Assembly (NCBI RefSeq): GCF_947387555.1
Contig: NZ_CANDNZ010000002.1
Coordinates: 124,001 to 188,000, forward strand
Direction: 5' to 3'
Source: Thalassomonas sp. RHCl1
Lineage (GTDB): Bacteria; Pseudomonadota; Gammaproteobacteria; Enterobacterales; Alteromonadaceae
DNA: 64,000 bases
Part shown: piece after piece, positions 35,364 to 45,679 of the stretch
How the letters are laid out: each line of letters opens with the position of its first letter
How positions within the stretch are numbered: the first letter of the stretch is position 1
Made by a program: the position numbers and the translations under genes
Notes under the pieces: generated by a model
Told to the model about the DNA's origin: nothing
The model's database searches: none
The model's input: the letters and a program-made list of their open reading frames with translations, nothing else

Positions 35364-37385
35364 TTAATTTCCAAATAAATCTTTTAATTTGTCTGTAATT
35401 TTATCTTTTGCTTTTTGCTTTAATTGCTCACTGGCTTCACTTTTTAGATCTGCCTTGATTTTTAGTTGATGGAAAGGACCTTTGATTTTGACGGGCAGGG
35501 TTAATCCTGACGTTTTTTCTGTGCCTGCCTGCCCCTGGGCTGAATTGACCAAACGGGTGCTGAGGCGGTAGGCTAAGTGGCTTTCTGGCAGGTTTATTTT
35601 TCCCTGGCCGCTAACCCTGAGAAAGGGGTTTACCAGGGTTAGCTGGTTATTTGTGCTTATGCCTTGGGCAAACTGAAAATTGCCATTGAGGGCGGCAAAG
35701 TCTGTTTTTTCTGACTGGCTGAAGTCTTTATCCAGGCTCATTTTATCAAAATTTCCGCTGAGCAGGTTTTTAGCACTGCGGGCCAGCGCTGCGAGATTAA
35801 CACCTTTTATGGCGCCATCGCTTAACTCGGTGCTTATACTGCCATTAAGCTGGTTGATAAAGTCATTCAGGCTTTGGCCATGACTGGTGAAAGAGAAGTT
35901 GAGTTTACCGCTGCCGATAAGCTGCTCAACACCGATAACATCCCTGAGCAATGGCTGAGCCTGGATACCTGAAAGGGAAAACTCTGTGTTTAGCTGATAC
36001 GGTGTGGTGGAGGCATCGAGCTTGATTTTCCCCTTGCCCTGGCCCTGGTAAGCATTAAATTGAGTTAACGCTATTGCTGCCCGTTTATCTTTCAGTGAAA
36101 TATTTAGCTGGTTTGCCCCCAGGGTGATGTCATTAAGTTTGAGTTGTTCAGAGCTTATCTTGAGATCGGCGTTGATTGCCCCGAGAGCGGCCAGGTCTAT
36201 CGGGGTTTTATCCCAGACTATTGGCTGAGCTTGCTCGTCTGAGGGGGCCTCTTTTTCGGCCGGAGAAGGCGGTGGGCTTTTTTCCGTGTCAGGCTCCGGG
36301 GCTGCTTTATTTTTTGGCGGCAGATAAGGTGTTAAATTCAGTATACCAAGATGAATATCGCTGCGGATATAGGGAGGCGTGGTTAAGTGTAAATCCGCTT
36401 CTCCTTTTACCGAGAGGACATCTAAACTGGCATTGAGCTGGTTAAGACGCAGGATATTGTTGTTTAAATGCAGATTGCCGGTCAGGGAAAACTGGTTAAA
36501 AGCCTGTGTTTGTGCCTCAAGCGGCAGTTTTTGCCATAAGGCGATATTTTTTACCGAGTCGCCTGAGAGATTGAGTGTTCCGCGGATGTCTTCGCCAAGG
36601 TTGGTTATTTTTCCGTTGTAGTTAAAATTTGCCAGTGCTGACGTTAACGCGATGGAAAGGGTAAAGCTTTGTCTGTTTAAAGCCTCGATGGGGGTTGATA
36701 AGGTACTGGCTAAGCTAAAAACTTGCTCGGCATAACGTATTTCACCGTTAATTTTTAATGCCTGGTGCAGTGAAGGCAGCAAAATGGCCAGATTGAGTCT
36801 GTCTAGTTTAATGCTTTGCTGCGAAACGTTTTTTTGTTTGTCCAGATAAGTGATAGTACCGTTTTGAATTTCTATCTGGCCTAACTGCAGATCAAAGCCT
36901 TCCGGCAGGGACATTGACTGGTGTTGTGGTTTTATCGCATCTGCTGTTGATTTTTGCCCGGGGGAGCTGGCCTTTGGGTTTGAAGTGCTATTGTTTGCCG
37001 GGATAAATTGCCAGTTTGCTGCCCCCTTATCGTCGACTTCCAGCAGGATATCCGGCTCTATAATGATAAATTTTTCGATATTGAGTTGTTTTGAAAAAAT
37101 GGACATCCAGGGCAAATGAATTTGCATCGATGTCATTGTCGCCATGTCTTTTCTTGAACCCTGTGGCAGGTTGGCAAAACGGACCCGGTTAAGCTCGAGC
37201 ACTAAGGCAGGAAAAAAACTGAGTTTTTTCTCTCCGTCGATAAACAAGGAGCGGCCGGTTTGTTTTTCTACCTGGCTGCTTACCTGTGCCAGGATGTCAT
37301 CCGATGAGATGAAAAAGGGTAGGATCACGACCAGGCAGATGATAAAGGCGATCACCGAGCTCAAGACTTTAACTGCTGTGCTCAT
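35364..37385 (-). CDS. AsmA family protein
   Basis: 673 residues. N-terminal membrane segment (VLSSVIAFIICLVVILPFFI), then the long AsmA-type periplasmic chain: VEKQTGRSLFIDGEKKLSFF, then many short beta strands, ending in the AsmA_2-like part (AGSGKLNFSFTSHGQSLNDF-like region; NGSISTELSDGAIKGVNLAAL). A proline-rich linker at about 355-385 splits the two halves. The family is linked to phospholipid transport between membranes and outer membrane assembly. The OmpA-like gene starts 60 nt downstream, so co-transcription is possible. Confidence 0.88.
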   Translation of the reverse strand: MSTAVKVLSSVIAFIICLVVILPFFISSDDILAQVSSQVEKQTGRSLFIDGEKKLSFFPALVLELNRVRFANLPQGSRKDMATMTSMQIHLPWMSIFSKQLNIEKFIIIEPDILLEVDDKGAANWQFIPANNSTSNPKASSPGQKSTADAIKPQHQSMSLPEGFDLQLGQIEIQNGTITYLDKQKNVSQQSIKLDRLNLAILLPSLHQALKINGEIRYAEQVFSLASTLSTPIEALNRQSFTLSIALTSALANFNYNGKITNLGEDIRGTLNLSGDSVKNIALWQKLPLEAQTQAFNQFSLTGNLHLNNNILRLNQLNASLDVLSVKGEADLHLTTPPYIRSDIHLGILNLTPYLPPKNKAAPEPDTEKSPPPSPAEKEAPSDEQAQPIVWDKTPIDLAALGAINADLKISSEQLKLNDITLGANQLNISLKDKRAAIALTQFNAYQGQGKGKIKLDASTTPYQLNTEFSLSGIQAQPLLRDVIGVEQLIGSGKLNFSFTSHGQSLNDFINQLNGSISTELSDGAIKGVNLAALARSAKNLLSGNFDKMSLDKDFSQSEKTDFAALNGNFQFAQGISTNNQLTLVNPFLRVSGQGKINLPESHLAYRLSTRLVNSAQGQAGTEKTSGLTLPVKIKGPFHQLKIKADLKSEASEQLKQKAKDKITDKLKDLFGN

Positions 37386-37627
37386 ATTTATCCTTAAATG
37401 TTGTGCTCCGGAGCCGGCGGCTCTCAGATTTTGTTGATGTTAAAGCACCGTTATTACTATAGCCAAGCAGATGACTTCTTTCCCTGTCAATTGTCGATAA
37501 AATCATTCTGCTTTAGTGAGCTTGTTGTGTATACTTTCGAGATTAAAAAAACGACAAATTTCCCTTAAGTTATGTTTTTTGGCGCCGATACAGTATTACT
37601 AAGGCCAAAGTACCACAGGTTATTCAC

Positions 37628-38872
37628 ATGAACATTAACCCAATAGATCAGCCAGTAAACCGCCCTTTGAATAAAGGTCAGGGCAAAGCTCAGGTGGCAG
37701 GGGACGGCGAGCATAAAGCCGATCAGTTATCAACCAGGCAGGATGAAGTCAGTGCCGGGGTATCGTCTCAGCATAAATTGCGCTTGGGGGTACAGTCCTT
37801 AATGTCGGCACTGAAAAGTAATGTCACCCTGGGAGATTCTTTTAACTTTACCTTTGAAAGCCGTCAAAGTATTCAGTTGAGTGAAAAACAAACCCGTCAG
37901 CTGGATAAGATGGAAGTAGAGCCTTTTTCCTTTGATTTTGAAGCGGTGGCGGAAAATGTGATGGAATTTGTTTCCAGCGGCATTATGTTGGCAAAAGCCG
38001 ATGGCGCGGACGATGACAAACTTGCCGATATGCTCAGCCAGGCCCGCTCGGGCATTGAACAGGGTTTTGGTATGGCCCGGGAAGAATTAGAAGGTCTGGG
38101 CATGATGACAGAAGAGCTGGAGCAGGGAATAAACAAGAGTTACGACTTGCTGCAAAGCGATCTCAATGATTTTGAAGAAGAGTTATTTGCTACGGAAAAC
38201 TCTGGCAGTGGAAATGGGCTTGGTCGAAGCGACAGGGGATTAGTGAGCAATGATTTGCTCAGTCAGCAGCTCAATATGCTGGAGCAGGAGCAGGGTACTA
38301 TCAATATCCAGACCCGGGACGGGGATAATATTAATATTCATTTTGGCAGCCTGATGACCTTAGACCAGCAGAGCATGCAGCAACAGGGGATGTTTAGCCG
38401 GGAGATCAGTTTTAGCCAGAGCCAGTCGTTCAGTTTACAGATTGAAGGTGAGCTGGATGAAGAAGAACTCGAAGCGGTCAGTTCGCTGGTGCAAGATATC
38501 GGCAAACTCGCTGATAAGTTTTTCAGTGGCGATATCGAACAAGCCTGGCAACAGGCCAATGAACTTGGTTTTGACGATCAGCAGGTCGCCCAGGTTTCTT
38601 TTGATTTCCAGGAAGTGAAGCAAGTGGCCGTTACCGAGCATTATGGCCGAGTGCCTCAGCAGCATGAGTCGCCTTTTGCCACAATTTCCCCGTATTTAAA
38701 AGACTTGGACAGTGCCGCCAGCCTTGCAGATAACTTGTTTGCAGGCAATAACCTGAAAGAATTAATGAGCGGGGTTGCCGAACAGTTATTGGCGGATGCT
38801 GATGATGCGCTAAACAGCAGTAGTGAGCAGTTTGTTAATTTCAACCAAAGGTTATTGGATGCTTTGAGTTAA
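37628..38872 (+). CDS. DUF5610 domain-containing protein
   Basis: 414 residues, soluble, acidic. The central block FSFDFEAVAENVMEFVSSGI, LADMLSQARSGIEQGFGMAR, EELEQGINKSYDLL is the DUF5610 signature. Flanked by a polar N-terminus and a glutamine-rich C-terminal half with strands (SREISFSQSQSFSLQIEGEL) of unknown fold. Function of the family is unknown. Monocistronic: a strong bidirectional terminator follows. Confidence 0.8.
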   Translation: MNINPIDQPVNRPLNKGQGKAQVAGDGEHKADQLSTRQDEVSAGVSSQHKLRLGVQSLMSALKSNVTLGDSFNFTFESRQSIQLSEKQTRQLDKMEVEPFSFDFEAVAENVMEFVSSGIMLAKADGADDDKLADMLSQARSGIEQGFGMAREELEGLGMMTEELEQGINKSYDLLQSDLNDFEEELFATENSGSGNGLGRSDRGLVSNDLLSQQLNMLEQEQGTINIQTRDGDNINIHFGSLMTLDQQSMQQQGMFSREISFSQSQSFSLQIEGELDEEELEAVSSLVQDIGKLADKFFSGDIEQAWQQANELGFDDQQVAQVSFDFQEVKQVAVTEHYGRVPQQHESPFATISPYLKDLDSAASLADNLFAGNNLKELMSGVAEQLLADADDALNSSSEQFVNFNQRLLDALS

Positions 38873-38923
38873 CCTTATTGGCTTAACGCTTGTTGTAGTG
38901 AAGTTCACTTTTATTAACGACAT

Positions 38924-38951
38924 AAAAACAGGGCCAATTGGCCCTGTTTTA
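38924..38951. terminator. bidirectional terminator
   Basis: Perfect palindrome AAAACAGGGCCAATTGGCCC plus TGTTTTA, between the convergent DUF5610 and TonB receptor genes. Confidence 0.9.
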
Positions 38952-38974
38952 CTATGTGTGGTATAGGCGTCTAG

Positions 38975-41968
38975 TTAAAACTCGAACTTGACCCCCACTT
39001 TATAGAGACGGCCTAACACATCATAGTTACTGGGGAAGGTATTACCCGAGTTGTACTGGGTGCTACCTGCCTCGCCGCCAACGACCGGTGGATCTTCCTC
39101 GAACAGATTATCGACACCGAAGGTGAACTTCATATGGTCGCCGTAGTGATAGCTGGCGAACAGGTCGACATAATCTGCGCTGTCGATTTTTTTGAAGGCA
39201 TCAAAGTAGCCGGGCCCGCCTTCGGCTGTGGCGGCAGCATATTGGAAGGGTTCAACCTCTATACTGCTCATATGGCGCCATAGCAGGGAAACGGTGAAGT
39301 CTTCATAGGTCCAGGTGGTTCTTTGCACCCAGCGCAGTTCGGATACCGGATCACAAGAGGTACCAAAATAACCGTTACAGTCGATAACCGGCTGAACATC
39401 AGAAGCTTGTTTTTCATGGGTCAGGTATTTGTTGATATTGGCGGAAAGGGCCAAGTCGCCCATATCGCCAAGTTTGACGTTAAAATTCACGCCAACTTCT
39501 ATACCTTCAGCTTTTTGATTTTTTAAATTGGTGGTGAACAGCTCAACCCCGGAGCCGGCTACCGTTAAGTCGCCGCCGATGCGGTTGATTTTCTCACATT
39601 CACTGGCCAGTCCGTTAATATAACAGGCGTCAAGTACTTCCTGGGCGGTGAATTCACCGATAACATCATCAATATCAATATCGTAATAATCAACCGTTAT
39701 GGTAAAGTCATCGAGGAAATCCGAGCTCCAGACAAAGCCGGCGGTGAAGGTATCTGCTTCTTCTTCTGACGGGAGATTCTCAGGGTCACTGCCGTCAATA
39801 GAGTTGATTTGCCCGGAGATAACATCCTGTACCTGACCGACCTGGGCATCTGTCATACCGGTAGAAATACATAACTGGCGCAGGGTATCGTCAATGTTGG
39901 CAGCATTGGCAACAGAGCAGGGATCCTGCAGGGCATTATCCAATCCGGTTACCACCGGGGAAGCAATTTCACCGACATTTGGCGCCCGGGTAGCCGATTG
40001 CTGCATCACACGAATCAATAAGTCATCTACAGGCCGCCAGCTAAAGCCGAGTTTCCAGGTACTGACATTGCCGACTGAGTCATAATCGGCGGCGCGGTAA
40101 CCAAATTCCAAATCCAGGGTGTCGGCATATTCTGCGCCGTCAAAAATGGGCAGTATACCTTCGAAGAAGATTTCATCCGCTTTGTAGCCGCCGGAAATGG
40201 GCAATAAGTTACCGCCGGCGCCGCCCTGACAGCTTGCCGGGGCGAGTTTTAAACATTCATCCGGGGTTAAGGTGCCTTTTTCCTGCCTGTGTTCGAAACC
40301 TATGCTGATAGACAAGGGTTCTCCTACGCCCGGTACTTCGATAAATTCTATCGGCCCGTCGATCACCAGCTGAGCCACGGTTTGCTCATACCTTTGGGTT
40401 TGCAGGGCGATGGCCTGGGCATAAGCTGCCATTTCATCCGTGATGGTACCAAAACCGCCAAATAAGTTGATAGGCACACAGTTGGTGTCGCCGTTGGCAC
40501 AGGTGACGCCATCAACACTGTCTAAGGCATTTTGCACATTGGTCAGGTTAGTGTAACCGCCGCGGGTGGTGACCCGGTTAGACTCGCCATATTGATAGGA
40601 GATATCAAATCCCCAGTCTTCGTAAAGGGTGCCTTCAAACCCTGCCAGTATCTGGAACTGATCGGTATCATAAAGCTCTGTGCGGGCGCCTAATTCTGCG
40701 GTACGTCTGCGCAGCTGTACCGTCAGGTAATCTTCGCTGTCAACCACGCCATTGCCGTTAACATCATTCCAGCTGCCGCCATCTTCTAATAAGCCGTTGC
40801 CTACTGCGGTGTTACCCGCGTCTATCATCCATTGGCGTGCCTGATCGCCAATAAGGGGGTTGGCCAGCGGTAAGTCAAAAGAGGCGCCAAAAGTCCCGGA
40901 GGGCGCGACCTGGGCATCTACGCGGACCTTACTGTAATTAAAAGTGGTATAGGCGCGTACATCGTCATTAATATCATAATGGGCGATGGCGGTGGCGCTG
41001 TATCTTTCCTGCGGGGTTTGGTAGAAATTAAAAGGGTTAAAGTTAAAACGGCTACATTCTTCACCGATAGTACCGTCATCCCTGAATTGTCCGGAAGCCG
41101 CAGCACCGGCACCGACTATGGCAAACCGGGTGGGAATGGATGTCGTCGAGCCTGAGCCCTGGACAAAATCGACGGTATTGGGGCCACCACAGCCGGCAAT
41201 GGGATCGACCGGCGGCTCGCCATTTTGAAACTGTTCATAACCGGCACCGCTGGCGGTGTCTATGCCGAGTAAACCTAAATCGCGGTCTCCGAGCATAATG
41301 GCTTCCCGGCTCATCCAGCTGGCGGATACCGCGACATTACCCCGGCCATCTTCCAAATTAGAGCCTAAGGTTAAAGAAATGGTATCCCGGGTGCCGTCAC
41401 CTTCTTCGGTTTCGGAAAAATTATATTCCAGGGCCACCCCCTCAAAGTTATTCTTCATAATGAAGTTGACGGCTCCGGCGATGGCATCTGAGCCATATAC
41501 TGCAGAAGCACCGCCTGTGACTAAATCAACCCGGTCAACTAACGCCGTGGGTATAGTGGCGGTGTCTACCTGACCATCATAGTTAAAGGGCACAAGTCGC
41601 CGGCCATTCATTAAGACCAATGAACGTTCGGGCTCTAGTCCGCGTAAATTGACGGTGGCAGCACCTGCGGTGCCGTTATTGGCATTGGAGCCGTCCCCGG
41701 GAGTGGTACCGGGTAAGACCCGCAGGACCTTTTCAACTTCAGGCTCCTGCATATAACTCATTTCTTCTGAATCCATAGAAAGAATAGGGCTGGCTGATAC
41801 CGCGCCCGGACGGCGGATACGGCTACCGGTTACTGCAATTCGTTCTACTTCCTGTTCTGCCTGTGCTTCTTCTGCCAAGAGACTGGTGGGTGTTAACAGA
41901 GCGGTAGAAGCTGTGCCAAATATCAGGGCAAGCTTGACGGCTCTGGCAACTTTGGAGCTTATATACAT
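38975..41968 (-). CDS. TonB-dependent outer membrane receptor
   Basis: About 997 residues from ATG 41968, chosen because GGAG stands 8 nt before it; an in-frame ATG at 41980 lacks a site. Signal peptide (LALIFGTASTALLTPTSLLA), TonB-box-like region (ERIAVTGSRI), plug domain (ATVNLRGLEPERSLVLMNGR, VDLVTGGASAVYGSDAIAGA), then the 22-strand barrel with aromatic C-terminus (LYKVGVKFEF). Takes up large or rare substrates across the outer membrane using TonB energy. Substrate unknown: no adjacent transporter or degradation enzyme. A LytTR regulator gene is divergent, 655 nt away. Confidence 0.93.
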   Translation of the reverse strand: MYISSKVARAVKLALIFGTASTALLTPTSLLAEEAQAEQEVERIAVTGSRIRRPGAVSASPILSMDSEEMSYMQEPEVEKVLRVLPGTTPGDGSNANNGTAGAATVNLRGLEPERSLVLMNGRRLVPFNYDGQVDTATIPTALVDRVDLVTGGASAVYGSDAIAGAVNFIMKNNFEGVALEYNFSETEEGDGTRDTISLTLGSNLEDGRGNVAVSASWMSREAIMLGDRDLGLLGIDTASGAGYEQFQNGEPPVDPIAGCGGPNTVDFVQGSGSTTSIPTRFAIVGAGAAASGQFRDDGTIGEECSRFNFNPFNFYQTPQERYSATAIAHYDINDDVRAYTTFNYSKVRVDAQVAPSGTFGASFDLPLANPLIGDQARQWMIDAGNTAVGNGLLEDGGSWNDVNGNGVVDSEDYLTVQLRRRTAELGARTELYDTDQFQILAGFEGTLYEDWGFDISYQYGESNRVTTRGGYTNLTNVQNALDSVDGVTCANGDTNCVPINLFGGFGTITDEMAAYAQAIALQTQRYEQTVAQLVIDGPIEFIEVPGVGEPLSISIGFEHRQEKGTLTPDECLKLAPASCQGGAGGNLLPISGGYKADEIFFEGILPIFDGAEYADTLDLEFGYRAADYDSVGNVSTWKLGFSWRPVDDLLIRVMQQSATRAPNVGEIASPVVTGLDNALQDPCSVANAANIDDTLRQLCISTGMTDAQVGQVQDVISGQINSIDGSDPENLPSEEEADTFTAGFVWSSDFLDDFTITVDYYDIDIDDVIGEFTAQEVLDACYINGLASECEKINRIGGDLTVAGSGVELFTTNLKNQKAEGIEVGVNFNVKLGDMGDLALSANINKYLTHEKQASDVQPVIDCNGYFGTSCDPVSELRWVQRTTWTYEDFTVSLLWRHMSSIEVEPFQYAAATAEGGPGYFDAFKKIDSADYVDLFASYHYGDHMKFTFGVDNLFEEDPPVVGGEAGSTQYNSGNTFPSNYDVLGRLYKVGVKFEF

Positions 41969-42622
41969 GACTTTCTCCATTAATATTTTGTTTTATAGAC
42001 AAATAAAGAGATAAAAAAACAGCTACTACAATTTTATTTTTACCTGTTGTTAAGCTAGCTTTATAGAGTGCCAACAACACTAGTCGATACACTAATGACG
42101 GAAACTATGTGATAAGCGGTTGTTATTGAGGTGTGGATGGCGGTGATTGAAAAAGGCTGATTTCACCTGTCGACAAGGGCAAAAATCAACCTGTTTTCTA
42201 TGACTTTTTTAGTGCTCATTACCTTTGATGCAATTGGTTTACATAACGATTACATGTTGTCTGAGAAATGAATACTTACCTGTGACAGTAGGTGATTTTG
42301 TTGACTATGGTCTATGTTGCCAATGGGACTAATAACAAGTTAATTTGTCGGTTAAACGCTGACTTGCCAACAGAGCTGTGTTTAGACAGGCGTTGGGTTC
42401 TAGTCGCTTTCCGTTATCAGACGCTATTCCCGCTGGCCAGTCTCTTCTGCCATTTTTTAATTGTTGCCTTTATGCTTTTCCGCCCGGTTATTTGCCGGCG
42501 GCAAGGTTTGATGCGTGCTTTGAAAAATGGCGCTGGGCTGATGTCATAGGCTAATCGCATATATTTACCCGGAGACTGAAAGCTTTTCGGGGACTTTATC
42601 TTTATTAGATGGGGGGAGGGAA
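41969..42622. other. intergenic region between TonB receptor and LytTR regulator
   Basis: About 650 nt, divergent promoters expected. A plus-strand frame at 42292-42549 lacks a good SD and looks like chance. No operator recognised. Confidence 0.4.
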
Positions 42623-43384
42623 ATGCTGAAAGTCTTAGTGGCAGACAGAGAAGTCATTGCGCAGGAGAGTATTGCGCAATTGCTTGAAAATGAAGGAGGT
42701 GTCGAAGTGCTGCCCGGCATCAAAGAGGGTCGCCAGGCATTGGATATCTGCCGGAAACAGCAGGTAGATATTATTTTCCTTGATGTTGAAATTCCCGGAA
42801 TTGACGGGCTGGAGCTGGCGCAGTCGTTAACTGAGATATGCCCGGTTATTTTTGTCAGTAGCCATAAAGGCTATGCCCTTGAAGCTTTTGAACTCAACGC
42901 TGTGGATTATTTGTTAAAACCGTTTGAGGCAAAGCGTTTTTCTCGTGCCTTCAATAAGGCGAAGGCTCAGCTGCAAGCAGAGCGTGATAATAAGATGCAG
43001 GATATGGTTTCCCTGATGCAACATTTAATGGCCAAACAGGAAAAAACCTATAAGAGTCGTCTGGTGATTAAAGATCCCGGGCATATCCGGTTAATAGATG
43101 TTGATCAGGTTAATTATATTACCGGGGCGGGTAATTACGCCGATGTTCATATGCTTGAAGGTAAGCATTATTTGCACAGGGAAACCCTGACCGCTTTAGA
43201 AAGACAGCTTGATCCCAAGGAATTCTTGCGTATTCACAGGTCCACTATCATCCGCAGTAGCAGTGTCAGTGAGTTGTACCCTAATGATAATGGTGATTAT
43301 ACCGTGATAATTAAAACCGGTGAGCAATTGACGCTGTCAAGAAGAAATAAGAATAAACTGGAGCAGCTAATTGGTTTAGTTTAG
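42623..43384 (+). CDS. LytTR-type response regulator
   Basis: 253 residues. Receiver domain (1-120) with acidic D8, phospho-acceptor D54 in IIFLDVEIPG and the conserved Lys in YLLKPFEAKR. LytTR DNA-binding domain (about 145-250): VNYITGAGNYADVHM, FLRIHRSTIIRSS, LSRRNKNKLEQLI. GGGGGAGGGAA precedes the ATG. No LytS-type kinase is encoded nearby, so it is an orphan regulator. A PAS-GGDEF-EAL gene follows 216 nt downstream on the same strand. Confidence 0.9.
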   Translation: MLKVLVADREVIAQESIAQLLENEGGVEVLPGIKEGRQALDICRKQQVDIIFLDVEIPGIDGLELAQSLTEICPVIFVSSHKGYALEAFELNAVDYLLKPFEAKRFSRAFNKAKAQLQAERDNKMQDMVSLMQHLMAKQEKTYKSRLVIKDPGHIRLIDVDQVNYITGAGNYADVHMLEGKHYLHRETLTALERQLDPKEFLRIHRSTIIRSSSVSELYPNDNGDYTVIIKTGEQLTLSRRNKNKLEQLIGLV

Positions 43385-43600
43385 TTTAGTGCAAAAGGCA
43401 ATAAATGTGGTTATTTTCCGGTGAGGTCTTGTTGGAAGCTTGCTGTTTACATGGCTTTCCTGTCAGCATGTTAAACTTGATGTCGGGAAAGGAAATCATT
43501 TCTATACTCTTATCATCGCTATTACATGATAAGTCAATTCTTCTGCCAAGTTCATTATTACTTTTTCCAGTAAAGTCAAAGCTTACCTTAAGGATGATAA

Positions 43601-45679
43601 ATGGTTGCTACAAATGATCGCCTTACTGTTCCCTTATCCTTGAGTAAGCATGAGCAATTATATCGCCAAATGTTTGAGAAAAATCAGGCGATTAAGTTAA
43701 TCATTGACCCTGCTCAAGGACGAATCCTTGAAGCCAATGAAGCGGCGCTCAGGTTTTATGGTTACGATAAAGAAACCTTTATCGGTATGTTGATCACAGA
43801 TCTGAATACTTTAACGGAGGAAGAAGTTAAGCAGGAAATGTTGTTAGCCAAAAAAGAAGCCCGTGTTTTTCATAATTTTCGTCATCGTTTGGCCAGCGGT
43901 GATATCCGGGATGTTGAAGTATATTCCGGCCCGATCACAGTAGAAGATAAAACTTTCCTTTATTCGATTATTTTAGATGTCACCCGCAGGAAAAAAGCCG
44001 AGCAGGCCTTGCTTGAAACGGAGCAGAGGCAGAGGGATTTGCTCAATAATACCTCTTCTGTCATTTACACTAAAGATCTCAGCGGCCATTACCTGTCGAT
44101 TAACCGGGCCTATGAATTGTGTTTTGATGTCAGCGAAAGTGAAATTCAGGGGAAAACGGATTTTGATTTATTCCCCGAGGACATTGCCCGGAAATTTCGC
44201 CGAAACGATCTAAAAGCCATTAACCTTAACCAGCCGGTGGAGTCGGAAGAAACTGTGCTTATGGCAAATAAACGTCATGTATTTCTTTCGGTGAAATTCC
44301 CCTTGAAAAATGCCCGGGGGGAGGTATATGCCGTGTGTGGTATTTCCACGGATATTACCCAAAGAAAACTGGCGGAAGAAAAGATCCAGCATCAAGCTCA
44401 TTATGATGCCTTAACCCGATTACCGAACCGTTTTTTGGCACTTGAAAGGCTGGCGCAAATGTTAAATGAAGCACAGCGATCGGGTCATCAGGTTGCGGTG
44501 CTGTTTATTGATTTAGATGATTTCAAAAAAATTAATGACTCCCTGGGACATGAAGTTGGCGATAAAGTACTGGTAGAAGCTGCCGGGCGTTTACAGGGGG
44601 TAATACGTCAGGTTGATGTGGTCGGTCGTCTTGGCGGTGATGAGTTTATTATCTTGCTGGGGGGCTTGTCGGGAGGCGTTGATGCCAAAGCTATCGTTGA
44701 AAAAATGCTGCAACAATTTCACCGGGCGTTTTACATTGACAGTCGCGAACTTATTCTCACGGCAACCGCCGGCATAGCCGTTTATCCTGAGGACGGCCGT
44801 GATTCTTCTACTTTGTTGCGTAATGCTGATATGGCGATGTACCAGGCAAAAGCTTTAGGTCGAAATACTTATTCGTATTTTAACGAAAAAATGAACCGGG
44901 ATGTCTCCAGGCGGCTTGAGCTGGAACAAGCAATTCGTGGCGCCTTGCAGCGCCAGGAATTTGAAGTGGTGTACCAGGTGCAGGTAAAGGTTAACAGTGG
45001 TGAGATAACCGGGGCCGAGGCCTTATTACGTTGGTATAACCCTAAATTGGGTCAGGTATCCCCGGCAGAGTTTATTCCCATCGCAGAGCAAACCGGTTTG
45101 ATTATCGACATTGGGCAATTTGTGCTGACACAAGCCTTATCTGTACTGGCCAGCTGGCAGCAGCGTCATCATCGAGCGTTAAAAATGTCGGTGAATTTAT
45201 CTCCCAGGCAGTTCAGGGATATTAAACTGGTGGATATGATTAAGCTGGCACTTCTTCAGACCGGGGTTGCTGCCAATTGCCTGGAGCTGGAAATCACAGA
45301 AGGCGTGCTGATGAGCGGCCATGCCTATATCAAAAAGGCATTGTCGGCATTAAGTGCTTTAGGCATTTATCTTTCAATGGATGATTTTGGTACCGGTTAT
45401 TCGTCATTAAATTATTTGCGTCAGTATCCGTTTGATGTCCTTAAAATAGACCGTAGTTTTGTCCAGGGCATTACCACAGAGTCAACCGACAGGGAGTTAG
45501 TTAATGCTGCTATTGCCATGGCGCATGGCCTAAATTTAACCGTGGTGGCTGAAGGAGTGGAAACCCCGGAGCAATTGCATTTGTTAAAAAGCCTCAATTG
45601 TGATTTCGCCCAGGGATATTTGTTGGGCAAACCTTGCCGGGCAGAGCAGTTATTGGCACTGGAGTTGATGTCACTGTAA
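43601..45679 (+). CDS. PAS-PAS-GGDEF-EAL cyclic-di-GMP enzyme
   Basis: 692 residues, soluble. Two PAS domains (about 20-130 and 145-260; KTDFDLFPEDIARKFR), then GGDEF (about 265-430) with intact GRLGGDEF and an RxxD inhibitory I-site (RQVDVV). The EAL domain (about 440-690) keeps GAEALLRW, NLSPRQF, LEITEGVLM, DDFGTGYSSLNYLRQYPF, AEGVET and QGYLLGKP, so it should hydrolyse c-di-GMP. AAGGATGATAA precedes the ATG. It may make or break c-di-GMP depending on PAS signals. It lies upstream of the borosin-like operon but is separated by 630 nt. Confidence 0.93.
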   Translation: MVATNDRLTVPLSLSKHEQLYRQMFEKNQAIKLIIDPAQGRILEANEAALRFYGYDKETFIGMLITDLNTLTEEEVKQEMLLAKKEARVFHNFRHRLASGDIRDVEVYSGPITVEDKTFLYSIILDVTRRKKAEQALLETEQRQRDLLNNTSSVIYTKDLSGHYLSINRAYELCFDVSESEIQGKTDFDLFPEDIARKFRRNDLKAINLNQPVESEETVLMANKRHVFLSVKFPLKNARGEVYAVCGISTDITQRKLAEEKIQHQAHYDALTRLPNRFLALERLAQMLNEAQRSGHQVAVLFIDLDDFKKINDSLGHEVGDKVLVEAAGRLQGVIRQVDVVGRLGGDEFIILLGGLSGGVDAKAIVEKMLQQFHRAFYIDSRELILTATAGIAVYPEDGRDSSTLLRNADMAMYQAKALGRNTYSYFNEKMNRDVSRRLELEQAIRGALQRQEFEVVYQVQVKVNSGEITGAEALLRWYNPKLGQVSPAEFIPIAEQTGLIIDIGQFVLTQALSVLASWQQRHHRALKMSVNLSPRQFRDIKLVDMIKLALLQTGVAANCLELEITEGVLMSGHAYIKKALSALSALGIYLSMDDFGTGYSSLNYLRQYPFDVLKIDRSFVQGITTESTDRELVNAAIAMAHGLNLTVVAEGVETPEQLHLLKSLNCDFAQGYLLGKPCRAEQLLALELMSL

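Noticed and set aside
42292-42549. Possible small gene (85 aa) upstream of the LytTR gene
   Set aside because: No SD, odd composition, ends in the promoter region; likely chance.
43405-43617. Possible small gene (70 aa) between LytTR and PAS-GGDEF-EAL
   Set aside because: No SD and overlaps the start of the larger gene by 17 nt.
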